40,014 nt of DNA, from positions 1-40,014 of IMG/VR virus record IMGVR_UViG_3300036766_000080. The stretch is one strand, 5' to 3'. Position numbers and translations under genes: made by a program. The notes under the pieces were generated by a model. That model saw only the letters and a program-made list of their open reading frames with translations. It ran no database searches and was not told where the DNA came from. Positions 1 to 8,040 of this stretch are shown here, one piece after another. Each line of letters opens with the position of its first letter. Position 1 is the first letter of the stretch. This DNA comes from a virus.

Positions 1-127
1 AATTCAATGTCAGAACACAATGCCAGGCAACAGGCGTAACCGAGAATTTGAAGTAATTTGGCATAAAGAATAACCATGGCAACACTTAACCGAGACAAAA
101 ATCATAAGACTATAGCAGGAGCGGTAA
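1..127. repeat. 127-bp terminal direct repeat (contig closure overlap), first copy
   Basis: Bases 1-127 are identical to bases 39888-40014. The repeat holds the end of a small gene (stop at 71-73) and the first codons of the next gene (start at 76), so it cuts through coding sequence at an arbitrary place. A length of exactly 127 matches the largest k-mer of common short-read assemblers, so I read it as the overlap of a circular assembly graph and not as a packaged terminal repeat. The unique circle is 39,887 bp. Confidence 0.93.
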
Positions 128-345
128 ACAGCGTTGATAACATCACTGCTCTTCCTTTCAAGGTAGACCCTTCTACTAATGCCTTATTGATTGAAGTTGT
201 GTCGGGAGGTGAAACGCCAACGGTTATGACGCAAGACAAGAGAGACCCGAATTTTGTGCCAACTTATTACGGAATATCCGATGTTGACGGAGTAACGCTT
301 GTGCCTATCAGAACCGATGCGAACGGGGCACTTTTAATAGAATAA
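76..345 (+). CDS. Small virion-associated protein with two RDxNFV modules
   Basis: An 89-residue protein of unknown function. It consists of two imperfect copies of one module: residues 5-40 (starting NRDKN, ending NALLIE) and residues 55-89 (starting KRDPNFVP, ending GALLIE). Each copy has an RDxN start, a central D-x-x-T segment, a V/I-x-x-D-x-x-x stretch and a hydrophobic end. The same module opens the collagen-like fibre that follows and, more weakly, the protein at 39351-39800. The setting among tail-fibre genes suggests a fibre adaptor or capping protein; that is inference. There is no Shine-Dalgarno before the ATG. Confidence 0.75.
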   Translation: MATLNRDKNHKTIAGAVNSVDNITALPFKVDPSTNALLIEVVSGGETPTVMTQDKRDPNFVPTYYGISDVDGVTLVPIRTDANGALLIE

Positions 346-357
346 TTATTTAACATT

Positions 358-1359
358 ATGGCAGATGAAATACTAAAAAGAGACCCCAATTTCGTAGTAG
401 TCGTAGGAGGCATCACCGATGATGCGGCTGAAGAAGTGCGTATGCTTCGTGTGAATCCTGTTACGGGGAGACTTAAAACTTCTTCGGTTGGAGGTGCTAC
501 GGGTTATACGGGCTATACAGGAGCGACTGGATATACTGGTTATACGGGAGCTACTGGCTACACGGGGTATACTGGAGCAACTGGATTTACAGGTGCTACT
601 GGTTATACAGGTTATACAGGATTTACGGGTGCTACAGGATTCACTGGATTCACAGGATATACTGGCTACACTGGAGCAGGAAATTTTACAGGTTACACTG
701 GATATACGGGCTATACGGGTGCTACAGGATTCACTGGTTATACAGGTGCAGGTAACTTCACAGGTTATACAGGCTACACGGGTTACACTGGAGCAACTGG
801 CTACACGGGCTATACTGGTTATACGGGAGCAAATGGTGCGACAGGTTACACTGGATATACGGGAGCGTCAGGCTCTGGTGCAGGATTTGCCTATTGGGTT
901 GACCCTGTAGCATCTGCTCTCCCTAACACAAACTTCGGTGCTCTAAACAAGAAAGTCGGAACGAACTGGGTATCATTCGTCTTGGATTTTGACCAGACTA
1001 CTTCTGAATCTGCTTATTGGAATATTGCGATTCCGACAGGTTTAACCTTCTCGGCGGCGGCGGTAGAAATTATATGGACTGCTGATGCTGGAACTGCCAC
1101 TCAAACTGTTATATGGAATGTTACGACAAGAACTCCTACGAATGATGAAGTCTGGGACGCTACGACTACTCCGACTGCGGCTACTGACGCATTTACTGAC
1201 GCTCTGATTGCAACTGGTGATGTTCATATCATATCGGGTGCTCTTACTGTTACTGGTTGGACGGCTACCGATATGCTTCAAATAAAGGTCGCAAGAGATG
1301 TCGCTGATACATTGGCGGCAGATGCAAGATTATTGGGAATAATGTTAACTATAAGCTAA
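358..1359 (+). CDS. Collagen-like tail fibre protein
   Basis: A 333-residue protein in three parts. Residues 7-42 are the RDPNFV module shared with the preceding gene. Residues about 45-174 are Gly-X-Thr collagen triplets, mostly GYT, GAT and GFT, interrupted twice by an AGN segment. The C-terminal ~159 residues are a non-repetitive, Thr/Ala-rich domain likely to be the trimerising or receptor-binding head. Phage collagen-like repeats form triple-helical fibre shafts; here Thr sits in the third position of nearly every triplet. The gene overlaps the next by one base (TAATG), implying translational coupling. Confidence 0.85.
   Translation: MADEILKRDPNFVVVVGGITDDAAEEVRMLRVNPVTGRLKTSSVGGATGYTGYTGATGYTGYTGATGYTGYTGATGFTGATGYTGYTGFTGATGFTGFTGYTGYTGAGNFTGYTGYTGYTGATGFTGYTGAGNFTGYTGYTGYTGATGYTGYTGYTGANGATGYTGYTGASGSGAGFAYWVDPVASALPNTNFGALNKKVGTNWVSFVLDFDQTTSESAYWNIAIPTGLTFSAAAVEIIWTADAGTATQTVIWNVTTRTPTNDEVWDATTTPTAATDAFTDALIATGDVHIISGALTVTGWTATDMLQIKVARDVADTLAADARLLGIMLTIS
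490..879 (+). repeat. Collagen-triplet coding repeat (GGN-NNN-ACN)
   Basis: About 43 consecutive 9-bp units coding Gly-(Tyr/Ala/Phe)-Thr. Synonymous codons vary between units (GGT/GGA/GGC/GGG and ACT/ACA/ACG), so the array is conserved at protein level while its DNA repeats are diverged. Two short AGN interruptions break the register in the middle. It produces a long spurious open frame in the +1 frame, which I do not annotate. Confidence 0.9.
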
Positions 1360-1706
1360 TGAAATACGAAATACTTAAAACTTTATACGAATCAGAAATC
1401 ACGAATGAGGATAAGGCAGTTTATTCTCACAAGGTTGCTTCCAAATCTGGCTCTACACCTGAAGAAGTGGAAGGCTTGAAAGACTTTGTGGAGCTTAAAG
1501 ATGACGGCTATGAATTCAAGAGAGTTTGGATTACCCAGGACGGAATTGATGAGCTGAAGAGATTGGAAGCTGAAATTCCTGTGGAAGATAATACCATCAG
1601 TGCAGACCGAGTGAGACTTCAGGAATTGAAAGCAAAGATTGACACGCTGACGGCTGAAGAGAAAGATGAAGCGTTAGAATTATTAGTTAAAGTAAGAGAA
1701 ATCTAA
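1359..1706 (+). CDS. Hypothetical protein, possible winged-helix/accessory fibre protein
   Basis: 115 residues, acidic, Lys/Glu-rich and mainly helical by composition. Residues about 1-70 (from [11 protein letters not shown] to GIDELKRLE) have the helix-helix-strand feel of a winged-helix domain; the rest looks like an amphipathic helix (LQELKAKIDTLTAEEKDEAL). I do not recognise a family. It is coupled by one-base overlaps to both the fibre gene before it and the LamG-like gene after it. It could be a small chaperone or assembly factor for the neighbouring fibres, which is inference only. Confidence 0.6.
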   Translation: MKYEILKTLYESEITNEDKAVYSHKVASKSGSTPEEVEGLKDFVELKDDGYEFKRVWITQDGIDELKRLEAEIPVEDNTISADRVRLQELKAKIDTLTAEEKDEALELLVKVREI

Positions 1707-2404
1707 TGGCTGTTAATTTTAATGCTGCGAATACTGATAAAATAACCTACGGGGATAATCTGGATTTTAATCCAACTGATACTTTTAGCATTGAATTTTG
1801 GATGAAAAGTTCCCAATCTGCAACGCAAATGATGTTGGTAAACAAGCAAGATGGTCTTAATAAAGGAGAGGGTTGGGCTGTAGGATTTCAAGCCACAAAT
1901 GACTTTATACGTTTTGATTTTTACAATACCATTGATATTGGATTTACTCGTGTCGGTTCAACAGATGTAATAGACGGAACTTGGCATCATATATGCGTAA
2001 CTTATGACGGGGGAGGAAATGCTACAGGTTGTAAAATCTATGTAGATGGGGTTCAAGAAACAGAAACTGGAACAGGAACTATATCAGGAACTACTGCAAC
2101 GGCTGAATTACTTGCTTTTGGGGTTAGGGCAGAAAATAATAGTCGTCTTTATACAGGTGATTTAGCTGAAGTTAGAATATGGAATGATGTTAGAACATTA
2201 GAAGAAATTGCTTCTTATAGATTTCGTAGAGTGGCATTTAATGAGCCTGGTTTGATTTTTTATGTTCCATTAAATGATGGTGCAGGGAATATTGGAAATA
2301 ATGCTACTTCGGCAATAGATGTAACGGGAGGATTAACAGCTACAATAGGTTCGGGTGGAGGTGCTCCTGATAATTCAGATAATCCACCCATATCAATGAA
2401 ATAA
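1706..2404 (+). CDS. LamG/concanavalin-like jelly-roll protein, probable receptor-binding protein
   Basis: 232 residues. The pattern FSIEFWMKSS, then DGTWHHICVTYDG, then KIYVDGVQE, then LYTGDLAEVRIWNDVRT is the classic LamG-like jelly-roll (Laminin_G_3) sequence of sugar-binding domains. The domain fills residues about 5-190, followed by a Gly/Ser/Asp-rich tail. In phages such domains are usually carried by fibres and bind host-surface glycans. It lies between the collagen-like fibre and a glycosyltransferase, which fits a cell-surface role. Only one base separates its stop from the next start. Confidence 0.8.
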   Translation: MAVNFNAANTDKITYGDNLDFNPTDTFSIEFWMKSSQSATQMMLVNKQDGLNKGEGWAVGFQATNDFIRFDFYNTIDIGFTRVGSTDVIDGTWHHICVTYDGGGNATGCKIYVDGVQETETGTGTISGTTATAELLAFGVRAENNSRLYTGDLAEVRIWNDVRTLEEIASYRFRRVAFNEPGLIFYVPLNDGAGNIGNNATSAIDVTGGLTATIGSGGGAPDNSDNPPISMK

Positions 2405-2405
2405 A

Positions 2406-4067
2406 ATGAAACCATTATTTGATATATGTTTAATAGCAAGAAATGAATCAAAAACTTTACCGAAGTTAATTGATTCTCTTTCTGAATTCCAAAAAAGAGG
2501 CGGAGAAATCCTGCTTTTAGACACTGGTTCTACTGATGGAACTGCCTCAAAAGCGAGAGAATTAGGCTGTATTGTCCATGAGGTTGGCGATAAATTCCGA
2601 CTTAATATTGACTCTGCTATGGCTGAAAAGATTAACTATAGATTTATAATAAACAAAGAAGCTCCTGTTATTAAGGAAGGAGATACTCTCTTTAACTTTG
2701 CTTCAGCTCGCAATTATATAGCTGAATTTGCCTCAAATGACATGATTGGGACCCCTGATTGTGATGAAATATTCACCAGTTTTGACATAGACAGAATCAA
2801 TGATGCCATTGAAAAAGGGGCTGAACAGCTTGAATATCAGTTTGTTTTTGCCCACGATGAGGAGGGAAATCCTATCGTTCAGTTCCTACATTCTAAGTTT
2901 TATCACCGAAAGAAGGCTAAATGGGTCGGAGTTATCCACGAAGTCTTGCAAGGAAATGTAAAAAGACAGTATCTTGAAGAGTCAGTTATTAAGTTAGAAC
3001 ACTGGCAGAATCCTGAAACTAACCGCAAAGGCTACTTAAAAGGTCTTGCTTATGATTGTTATATAAACCCTGAAAATGACCGAAATTCACACTATTTTGC
3101 CCGTGAAATGATGTATGAAGGACGCTTTAATTCAGCTATAAAAGAGTTCAAAAGGCACATAGAAATGAACAAATGGCAGGTGGAAAAGAGCCAATCCATG
3201 ATTCATATTGGTGAGTGTTATATCCATCTCAAAGAGCCTGAAGAGGCTGTGAGCTGGTTTACAAAGGCGTTTCATATTGAACCAATGAGACGAGAGCCAT
3301 TGATGAAATTGGCTGAATTTTACGCTACTTATGACATGAAAAATGCCCAGCCATGGCAAACAATCGCCTATGCAACTGCGGCACTTCAGATACCTCAAGG
3401 AAGCTTTTATGCCAATTATCAGCCTTATTATAAGGATATTCCGCACAATCTGCTCAAGTGGGCGTATGAGATTGTAGCCCCAGATAAGGCTCGTTTGCAC
3501 TCTAAAATCTCTATATTATTGCCTACTTTAGGTCGTCTTGAAGGGGTTAAAAAGGTCTTAAAATCCATTGAAAACCTTGATTATCCAAAGGAATTGATTG
3601 AGGTTATCCAAGAGGAAGATACCGAGAAGATTGGCGTGCCAAAGATGATTAAGAATCTATTGACAAAGGCTACTGGAGATTACATAGTATTTGCTTCAAA
3701 TGATATAGAGTTTACCTCTTCTTCTATAAGGGAAGCCTTGAAGAGCGACAAGGGATTGATTGCCTTCAATACAGGAGAAATCCTGCCAGATGAAGGGAAT
3801 ATCTGCGAGCATTTTATGATTAGGCGAGATTTGATTGAGAAGCTTGGCGGAGATATTTTTGATACAGATTTCCACCACATAGGAGTGGATAATCTTCTCT
3901 GGGCGAAAGCAAAGAAACTCGGAGAAGCAGAACGAGCACACACGGCAATCGTGCACCATTATCATTTTTCCAAAGGCTTTCCATTAGATGAAGTTTATGA
4001 GTTAGGTTGGGCTCATAAGGAAAGAGATAGGGATTTATTAAATAAAAAATTATGTCTTACAGAATAG
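2406..4067 (+). CDS. Double family-2 (GT-A) glycosyltransferase with TPR linker
   Basis: 553 residues. Residues 1-~210 are a GT2 domain: ICLIARNESKTLPKLIDSL start, LLLDTGSTDGT nucleotide-binding loop, and a DxD-type metal site PDCDE at 117-121. A TPR-like helical segment follows around 255-305 (GECYIHLKEPEEAVSWFTKA). A second GT-A-like domain begins near residue 367 (KISILLPTLGR) and contains ATGDYIVFASND as its probable DxD region. The likely reaction is sugar transfer from a nucleotide sugar; donor and acceptor are unknown. Its place inside the fibre block suggests it decorates virion fibres or alters the host envelope. It overlaps the next gene by 16 bases. Confidence 0.85.
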   Translation: MKPLFDICLIARNESKTLPKLIDSLSEFQKRGGEILLLDTGSTDGTASKARELGCIVHEVGDKFRLNIDSAMAEKINYRFIINKEAPVIKEGDTLFNFASARNYIAEFASNDMIGTPDCDEIFTSFDIDRINDAIEKGAEQLEYQFVFAHDEEGNPIVQFLHSKFYHRKKAKWVGVIHEVLQGNVKRQYLEESVIKLEHWQNPETNRKGYLKGLAYDCYINPENDRNSHYFAREMMYEGRFNSAIKEFKRHIEMNKWQVEKSQSMIHIGECYIHLKEPEEAVSWFTKAFHIEPMRREPLMKLAEFYATYDMKNAQPWQTIAYATAALQIPQGSFYANYQPYYKDIPHNLLKWAYEIVAPDKARLHSKISILLPTLGRLEGVKKVLKSIENLDYPKELIEVIQEEDTEKIGVPKMIKNLLTKATGDYIVFASNDIEFTSSSIREALKSDKGLIAFNTGEILPDEGNICEHFMIRRDLIEKLGGDIFDTDFHHIGVDNLLWAKAKKLGEAERAHTAIVHHYHFSKGFPLDEVYELGWAHKERDRDLLNKKLCLTE

Positions 4068-5947
4068 AAAACAATCCAAGAACAAAATTACCAGAAATCG
4101 TCATTGAGGGCTGGGAAAGAGGTATTGCTTCTTCTCCACATACAGGACTTCAGGATATTCGTGGTATGAATGTGGAAGATACTCCTGGAATTGCTAAAAT
4201 TAAACCTGAAGCAACCAAGACTTCTCCAGCTAAATTTGCATACACTTTTACGGCTGTTGCGGCAACCGATGTCATTACTTATGCTTCTGCTATTGCCCAG
4301 ACCGTTTATGTAGCTGTTACTTTCACCACAACGGGAACACTTCCTGCTGGTCTTTCTCTTGCCACAACTTACTTTTTGATTACTACAGGAGCAACCACAG
4401 CTAAAGTTGCCACAACTCTTGCCAACGCTATTGCAGGCACAGCTATTGATATTACTGATGCAGGAACTGGTGTTCATACAATAAATAGCGTAAATATGGG
4501 CGAAATGAAACAAGCTGTTATTGACCCTAGAACCCAGATTATCTATACTGTTGACAGTAATGGAAAAGTATGGGGTCGTGGATATGCTACTGGAGGAGAT
4601 AACTGGCAACTTATTGTCGGAAATACCTTGACTAATGCTTCAGGTAATGGCATTGCAGTCTTTGCAAACTGGCTCTTCGTCTTTAGAAATAATGTTATTG
4701 ATGTATTCGGTGATTTAAGAAACACCCTAGCTTCAAGAACTTGGTCTAATAGTTGGAAAACCCTTGAAGCTACTACGGCTTATTCACGAAGACGAGATAC
4801 TCTTGTAGGTCAAGATAATACTCTTTATTGGACTGATTTTGATGATGATTTCTCGGTATCTCAAGAAAACTTAGGATTTATAGGCTCATTAAGACCCCGA
4901 CCAGGACAAGCTTTGTTCGGTGATACTGGCAACCCAGCTACCTCTTCTTCAACTACAAATTACTCATTCAATACGCAAGCTCTTGATTTTCCTTCAATGG
5001 AAGAGCCGATTGCTCTTGAAGAACTGAATGAGAAATTGGTTATTGGCGTAAATCCTTACAGCACTACTGCTTTTCAACGAGGATATTCAAAACTTTATAC
5101 CTGGGATAGAATTGCTGAAACCTTTGATTTTCCTCTCCTTATTCCCGATATTAGGATAGTTGATTTGGTGAACTTGAATAACCTTATCTATATTTTCGTA
5201 GGCAATAGAGGCAGATGCTATGTAACTAACGGTTCATCTCTTGAACTTGCGTTCAAGATTCCCGATAGCTTGTTTACAGATGCTACGCTTTCAGCTTTCC
5301 TCATTGAAGGAAATCCTCTTACCTTATTCCCGACAAATAGCACCACCTTCTCATATAACTGCACTGTGGCAAGAGGCAGACTTTTCTTCGGAGTCAATTT
5401 TAATGGAGCTTCAGCTTTGTATTCTTATGAACCTAAAGCAGATAGATTGATTATTGAAAACCGATTTTCAGGAGGTTCTTATGGAGATATTATAAATGGG
5501 CTTGTTAACATTACTTGCGTAGTTGGAATTCTTACAGCTCAAAATAGTATGTCTGTAAACTTTGCCTGGTTTGATGGTGCAACTTCAACATACGGTTGGG
5601 ATTTAGAAGGAACTACAGGTAATCCCACAGCATCAGGTTATGCTCTTGTTATAAGTGATATTATTCCAGTTGGAACTAAAATCTTTTCTCGGACATTTGG
5701 AGACCTTGAATGGAGAACTGACACTCCTATTTCAGCCCAAGACACTATTACCCTCTATGTCCGAAAAGGAATTAACCAAGCTTGGACACAAGTAGGCACA
5801 ACAACAGGCAATGCTTCTAATAATATTTATTCCGATGTTTACACGATAAATATTCAAGATGCCCAGTGGGTGCAAGTCAAAGCAATTTGCTCCTCTGTCG
5901 GGTCAGGAGGAACGATGGTGAGACTTAATCAATTAAGAATACGATAA
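4052..5947 (+). CDS. Large tail/structural protein, probable beta-rich (propeller-like)
   Basis: 631 residues, Thr/Ser/Asn-rich, few Lys or Cys. An N-terminal segment (about 1-60) is followed by an Ala/Thr-rich insert (about 65-145) that resembles an Ig-like or low-complexity decoration domain. After that come short repeating beta segments (VIDPRTQIIYTVDSNGKVWG, LFVFRNNVIDVFGD, LYWTDFDDDF) typical of beta-propeller tail proteins such as those that form podovirus tail tubes. It starts inside the glycosyltransferase gene and ends in a one-base overlap with the next gene. The exact role (tail tube or nozzle) is inferred from size, composition and position. Confidence 0.65.
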   Translation: MSYRIENNPRTKLPEIVIEGWERGIASSPHTGLQDIRGMNVEDTPGIAKIKPEATKTSPAKFAYTFTAVAATDVITYASAIAQTVYVAVTFTTTGTLPAGLSLATTYFLITTGATTAKVATTLANAIAGTAIDITDAGTGVHTINSVNMGEMKQAVIDPRTQIIYTVDSNGKVWGRGYATGGDNWQLIVGNTLTNASGNGIAVFANWLFVFRNNVIDVFGDLRNTLASRTWSNSWKTLEATTAYSRRRDTLVGQDNTLYWTDFDDDFSVSQENLGFIGSLRPRPGQALFGDTGNPATSSSTTNYSFNTQALDFPSMEEPIALEELNEKLVIGVNPYSTTAFQRGYSKLYTWDRIAETFDFPLLIPDIRIVDLVNLNNLIYIFVGNRGRCYVTNGSSLELAFKIPDSLFTDATLSAFLIEGNPLTLFPTNSTTFSYNCTVARGRLFFGVNFNGASALYSYEPKADRLIIENRFSGGSYGDIINGLVNITCVVGILTAQNSMSVNFAWFDGATSTYGWDLEGTTGNPTASGYALVISDIIPVGTKIFSRTFGDLEWRTDTPISAQDTITLYVRKGINQAWTQVGTTTGNASNNIYSDVYTINIQDAQWVQVKAICSSVGSGGTMVRLNQLRIR

Positions 5948-6396
5948 TGGCTGATAATATCAAAAATTTAATAGCCGAAGAAGTAAAGATTCAGATAGGC
6001 TCTTTAATGAAGTCTTTTAGAGCTCCTTATCATACTCATAATGAATCTAATCTGCCTAAGATTCAATTTTCAGCAGTTACTGGATTCCCGTTCTCTTATC
6101 ATGTGGTCGTAACTCCCACTGATGGCACAAATGTTATTGATGTTTTCGGCTCTCCTGCTCCTGGTAATTTCATTATCACTTCAGTCGTTTCCATTGCTAA
6201 GGACACTACGGCAGGAAATATAACGCTGAAGAATAACGGAGCGACAGTATCGGTAATAGCAAAAGGAACGGTTACAGGGGTATTGGTGGGTGAAGATACG
6301 CTTGCTAACACGACAGTTACGAAAGGAAATTCTCTGACGATTGAATCAAGTTCGGCTGGGAATTCTTTTATTATTATTTATTTTGAAATGATATAA
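5947..6396 (+). CDS. Small tail/fibre accessory protein
   Basis: 149 residues. The N-terminal ~40 residues are helical and end in a HTHNES motif, reminiscent of metal-binding HxH strands in phage fibre tips. The rest is a Thr/Gly/Val-rich beta domain. I do not recognise a family. It is coupled to the preceding tail gene by a one-base overlap (ATAATGG), and its stop overlaps the TATAAT box in front of the HNH gene that follows. Confidence 0.6.
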   Translation: MADNIKNLIAEEVKIQIGSLMKSFRAPYHTHNESNLPKIQFSAVTGFPFSYHVVVTPTDGTNVIDVFGSPAPGNFIITSVVSIAKDTTAGNITLKNNGATVSVIAKGTVTGVLVGEDTLANTTVTKGNSLTIESSSAGNSFIIIYFEMI

Positions 6397-6400
6397 TTTT

Positions 6401-7030
6401 ATGGCTTTATTTCAAAAGGGACACAAAATGCACTTAGGAAAGAAACATTCTCCAGAAACAAGAATGAAAATTTCTAATGCTTTGAAATCAGCCAATTTAA
6501 AAGGAGAAAGAAGTTCAAATTGGAAAGGAGGTGAAATGAAACATATCTGCAATGAATGTAAAATTGAATTCAAGCGACCAGTTTGCAAAAAAACAAGACA
6601 AAAATATTGTAGTAAAATATGTTTTGGTAAATCAATGAGAGGAAAATCTACTTGGAACAAAGGAAATAAGGGATTTATGGCGGGAGAAAAACATCACTGG
6701 TTTGGGAGAAATTGCACAGGAGAAAATAGTCCAGCTTACAAGAAAGACAGAACTCAATTAAAAAAATCAGACAGGCATCATTTAAGTTCTGCTTATCAGG
6801 ATTGGCGAAAGCAAGTTTGGCTACGAGATAATTGGAAGTGTAAGATAGCAAATCCAAATTGCAAGGGCAGGATAGAAGCTCATCATATTTTGAGCTGGCG
6901 AGACTATCCCGAATTACGTTACCAGATTAACAATGGCATCACTTTATGCCACGCACACCACCCAAGAAAGTATGCGGAAGAGAAACGGCTAAGTCCATAT
7001 TTTATGGAATTAGTGTCAGTATCAAAGTAA
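6401..7030 (+). CDS. NUMOD3-HNH homing endonuclease
   Basis: 209 residues. Residues about 10-47 carry a NUMOD3 DNA-binding motif (KKHSPETRMKISNALKSANL then SSNWKGG). Residues about 52-75 are a four-Cys zinc finger (CNECK and CSKIC). The HNH nuclease domain is at about 130-190 (YQDWRKQVWLRDNWKCK, EAHHILSW, NNGITLCHAHH). Such free-standing endonucleases cut intron- or gene-less relatives and spread by repair. It sits neatly between two tail genes, four bases after the first and four before the second. A TATAAT at 6392-6397 lies three bases before the ATG. Confidence 0.9.
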   Translation: MALFQKGHKMHLGKKHSPETRMKISNALKSANLKGERSSNWKGGEMKHICNECKIEFKRPVCKKTRQKYCSKICFGKSMRGKSTWNKGNKGFMAGEKHHWFGRNCTGENSPAYKKDRTQLKKSDRHHLSSAYQDWRKQVWLRDNWKCKIANPNCKGRIEAHHILSWRDYPELRYQINNGITLCHAHHPRKYAEEKRLSPYFMELVSVSK

Positions 7031-7034
7031 TATT

Positions 7035-8018
7035 TTGAAGAGCTTTTCACAATACCAAACAGATTACGGAATTATGACCAAGAATACTCTGGCGGCTAAC
7101 TTGACGCTGGGAGCACAGCTTGTGAATGATTCCATAAGGACAGTAAATAACATCAGAGATGGAACATGGTGGTGGTTAGAATCTGTGCCGACAGTTTTGA
7201 CTGGTGCATCACAGCAAGCCTATCAAGTTCCAGCAAAATTAAGGAAGCTTATGGATTTATATGTTCAAGTTGGCTCTGGTGCGACAGCCGTAATTTATAC
7301 TCCGTTTCCAGTCTATGATGCTGATAAATGGAAGTGGATTCTTGCTTCAAGAATGGCTGAAAGCGATATTCCACTCTTTTACTATAGGCAGGGAAATAAC
7401 CAGGTTTTATTAGCTCCATCTTCTTCAAGTGCTGGAAATACTATATTCATGCGTGGAAGGTTGAACACCATAGATTTGAGCATTGCTGATTATACGGCTG
7501 GCACTATAGTTTCAGTAACGAACGGAGATGAAACAGTAACAGGTTCAGGCACGACTTGGAACGCTTCAATGGTTGGAAGATTCATAAAAATAGATGATTC
7601 TGATGCGGCGAATTCAGGAGATAACAGATGGTATGAAATCGCATCTGTAACTGATACCACACATCTTGAACTTGTCAAACCTTATAACGGAACAACAATA
7701 GCGGCGGCATCTCTCACTTACACGATAGGTCAGATGTCTCTTATCCCTGAAGCTTACGATGTAGCTCCTCTTTACCGAGCTTCTGCAATCTACTGGCAGA
7801 ATGAAAGCGACCTCAATAAATCCAATATGTATTGGAGAATGTATGACGGAGGCGTAGAGGCTGGTCTTTCAAAAGAATACGGCGGAATAATCGGGCAGAT
7901 GCTTGAAAATGAAGGAGAGACCGTTGAAGGTTCTTACTTGAGACCATTCGGCAATCTGCCGATTGTTCCACAGGGAAGTGCTTTCAGTCCGTGGGAGATT
8001 GATGCGAGCGGATTTTAA
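7035..8018 (+). CDS. Adaptor / head-to-tail connector (tail tubular A-like) protein
   Basis: 327 residues. The N-terminus (SFSQYQTDYGIMTKNTL then LVNDSIRTVNNIRDGTWWW) matches the pattern of podovirus adaptor or tail-tube-A proteins that bind under the portal. A beta insert at about 145-235 (GTIVSVTNGDETVTGSGTTW) looks like an inserted Ig-like domain. The helical frame resumes at AYDVAPLYRASAIYW. The start is TTG at 7035: the next ATG (7074) would remove the conserved QYQTDYG helix. The upstream HNH gene separates it from the rest of the tail genes. Confidence 0.7.
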   Translation: MKSFSQYQTDYGIMTKNTLAANLTLGAQLVNDSIRTVNNIRDGTWWWLESVPTVLTGASQQAYQVPAKLRKLMDLYVQVGSGATAVIYTPFPVYDADKWKWILASRMAESDIPLFYYRQGNNQVLLAPSSSSAGNTIFMRGRLNTIDLSIADYTAGTIVSVTNGDETVTGSGTTWNASMVGRFIKIDDSDAANSGDNRWYEIASVTDTTHLELVKPYNGTTIAAASLTYTIGQMSLIPEAYDVAPLYRASAIYWQNESDLNKSNMYWRMYDGGVEAGLSKEYGGIIGQMLENEGETVEGSYLRPFGNLPIVPQGSAFSPWEIDASGF

Positions 8019-8028
8019 CAGATTATAA

Positions 8029-8034
8029 TATAAT
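8029..8034 (+). promoter_or_regulatory. -10 box six bases before the LysM gene start
   Basis: Two overlapping TATAAT hexamers (8024-8029 and 8029-8034) lie in the 22-base spacer. The second is followed by exactly six bases and then the ATG at 8041, which puts the transcription start at or next to the start codon. No good -35 box is seen. The spacing recurs elsewhere in the genome. Confidence 0.55.
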
Positions 8035-8040
8035 AAATTT

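Noticed and set aside
488-910. 140-codon open frame in the +1 frame of the fibre gene
   Set aside because: It is a by-product of the Gly-X-Thr codon repeat, has no start context and encodes a repetitive Leu/Arg/Gln product.
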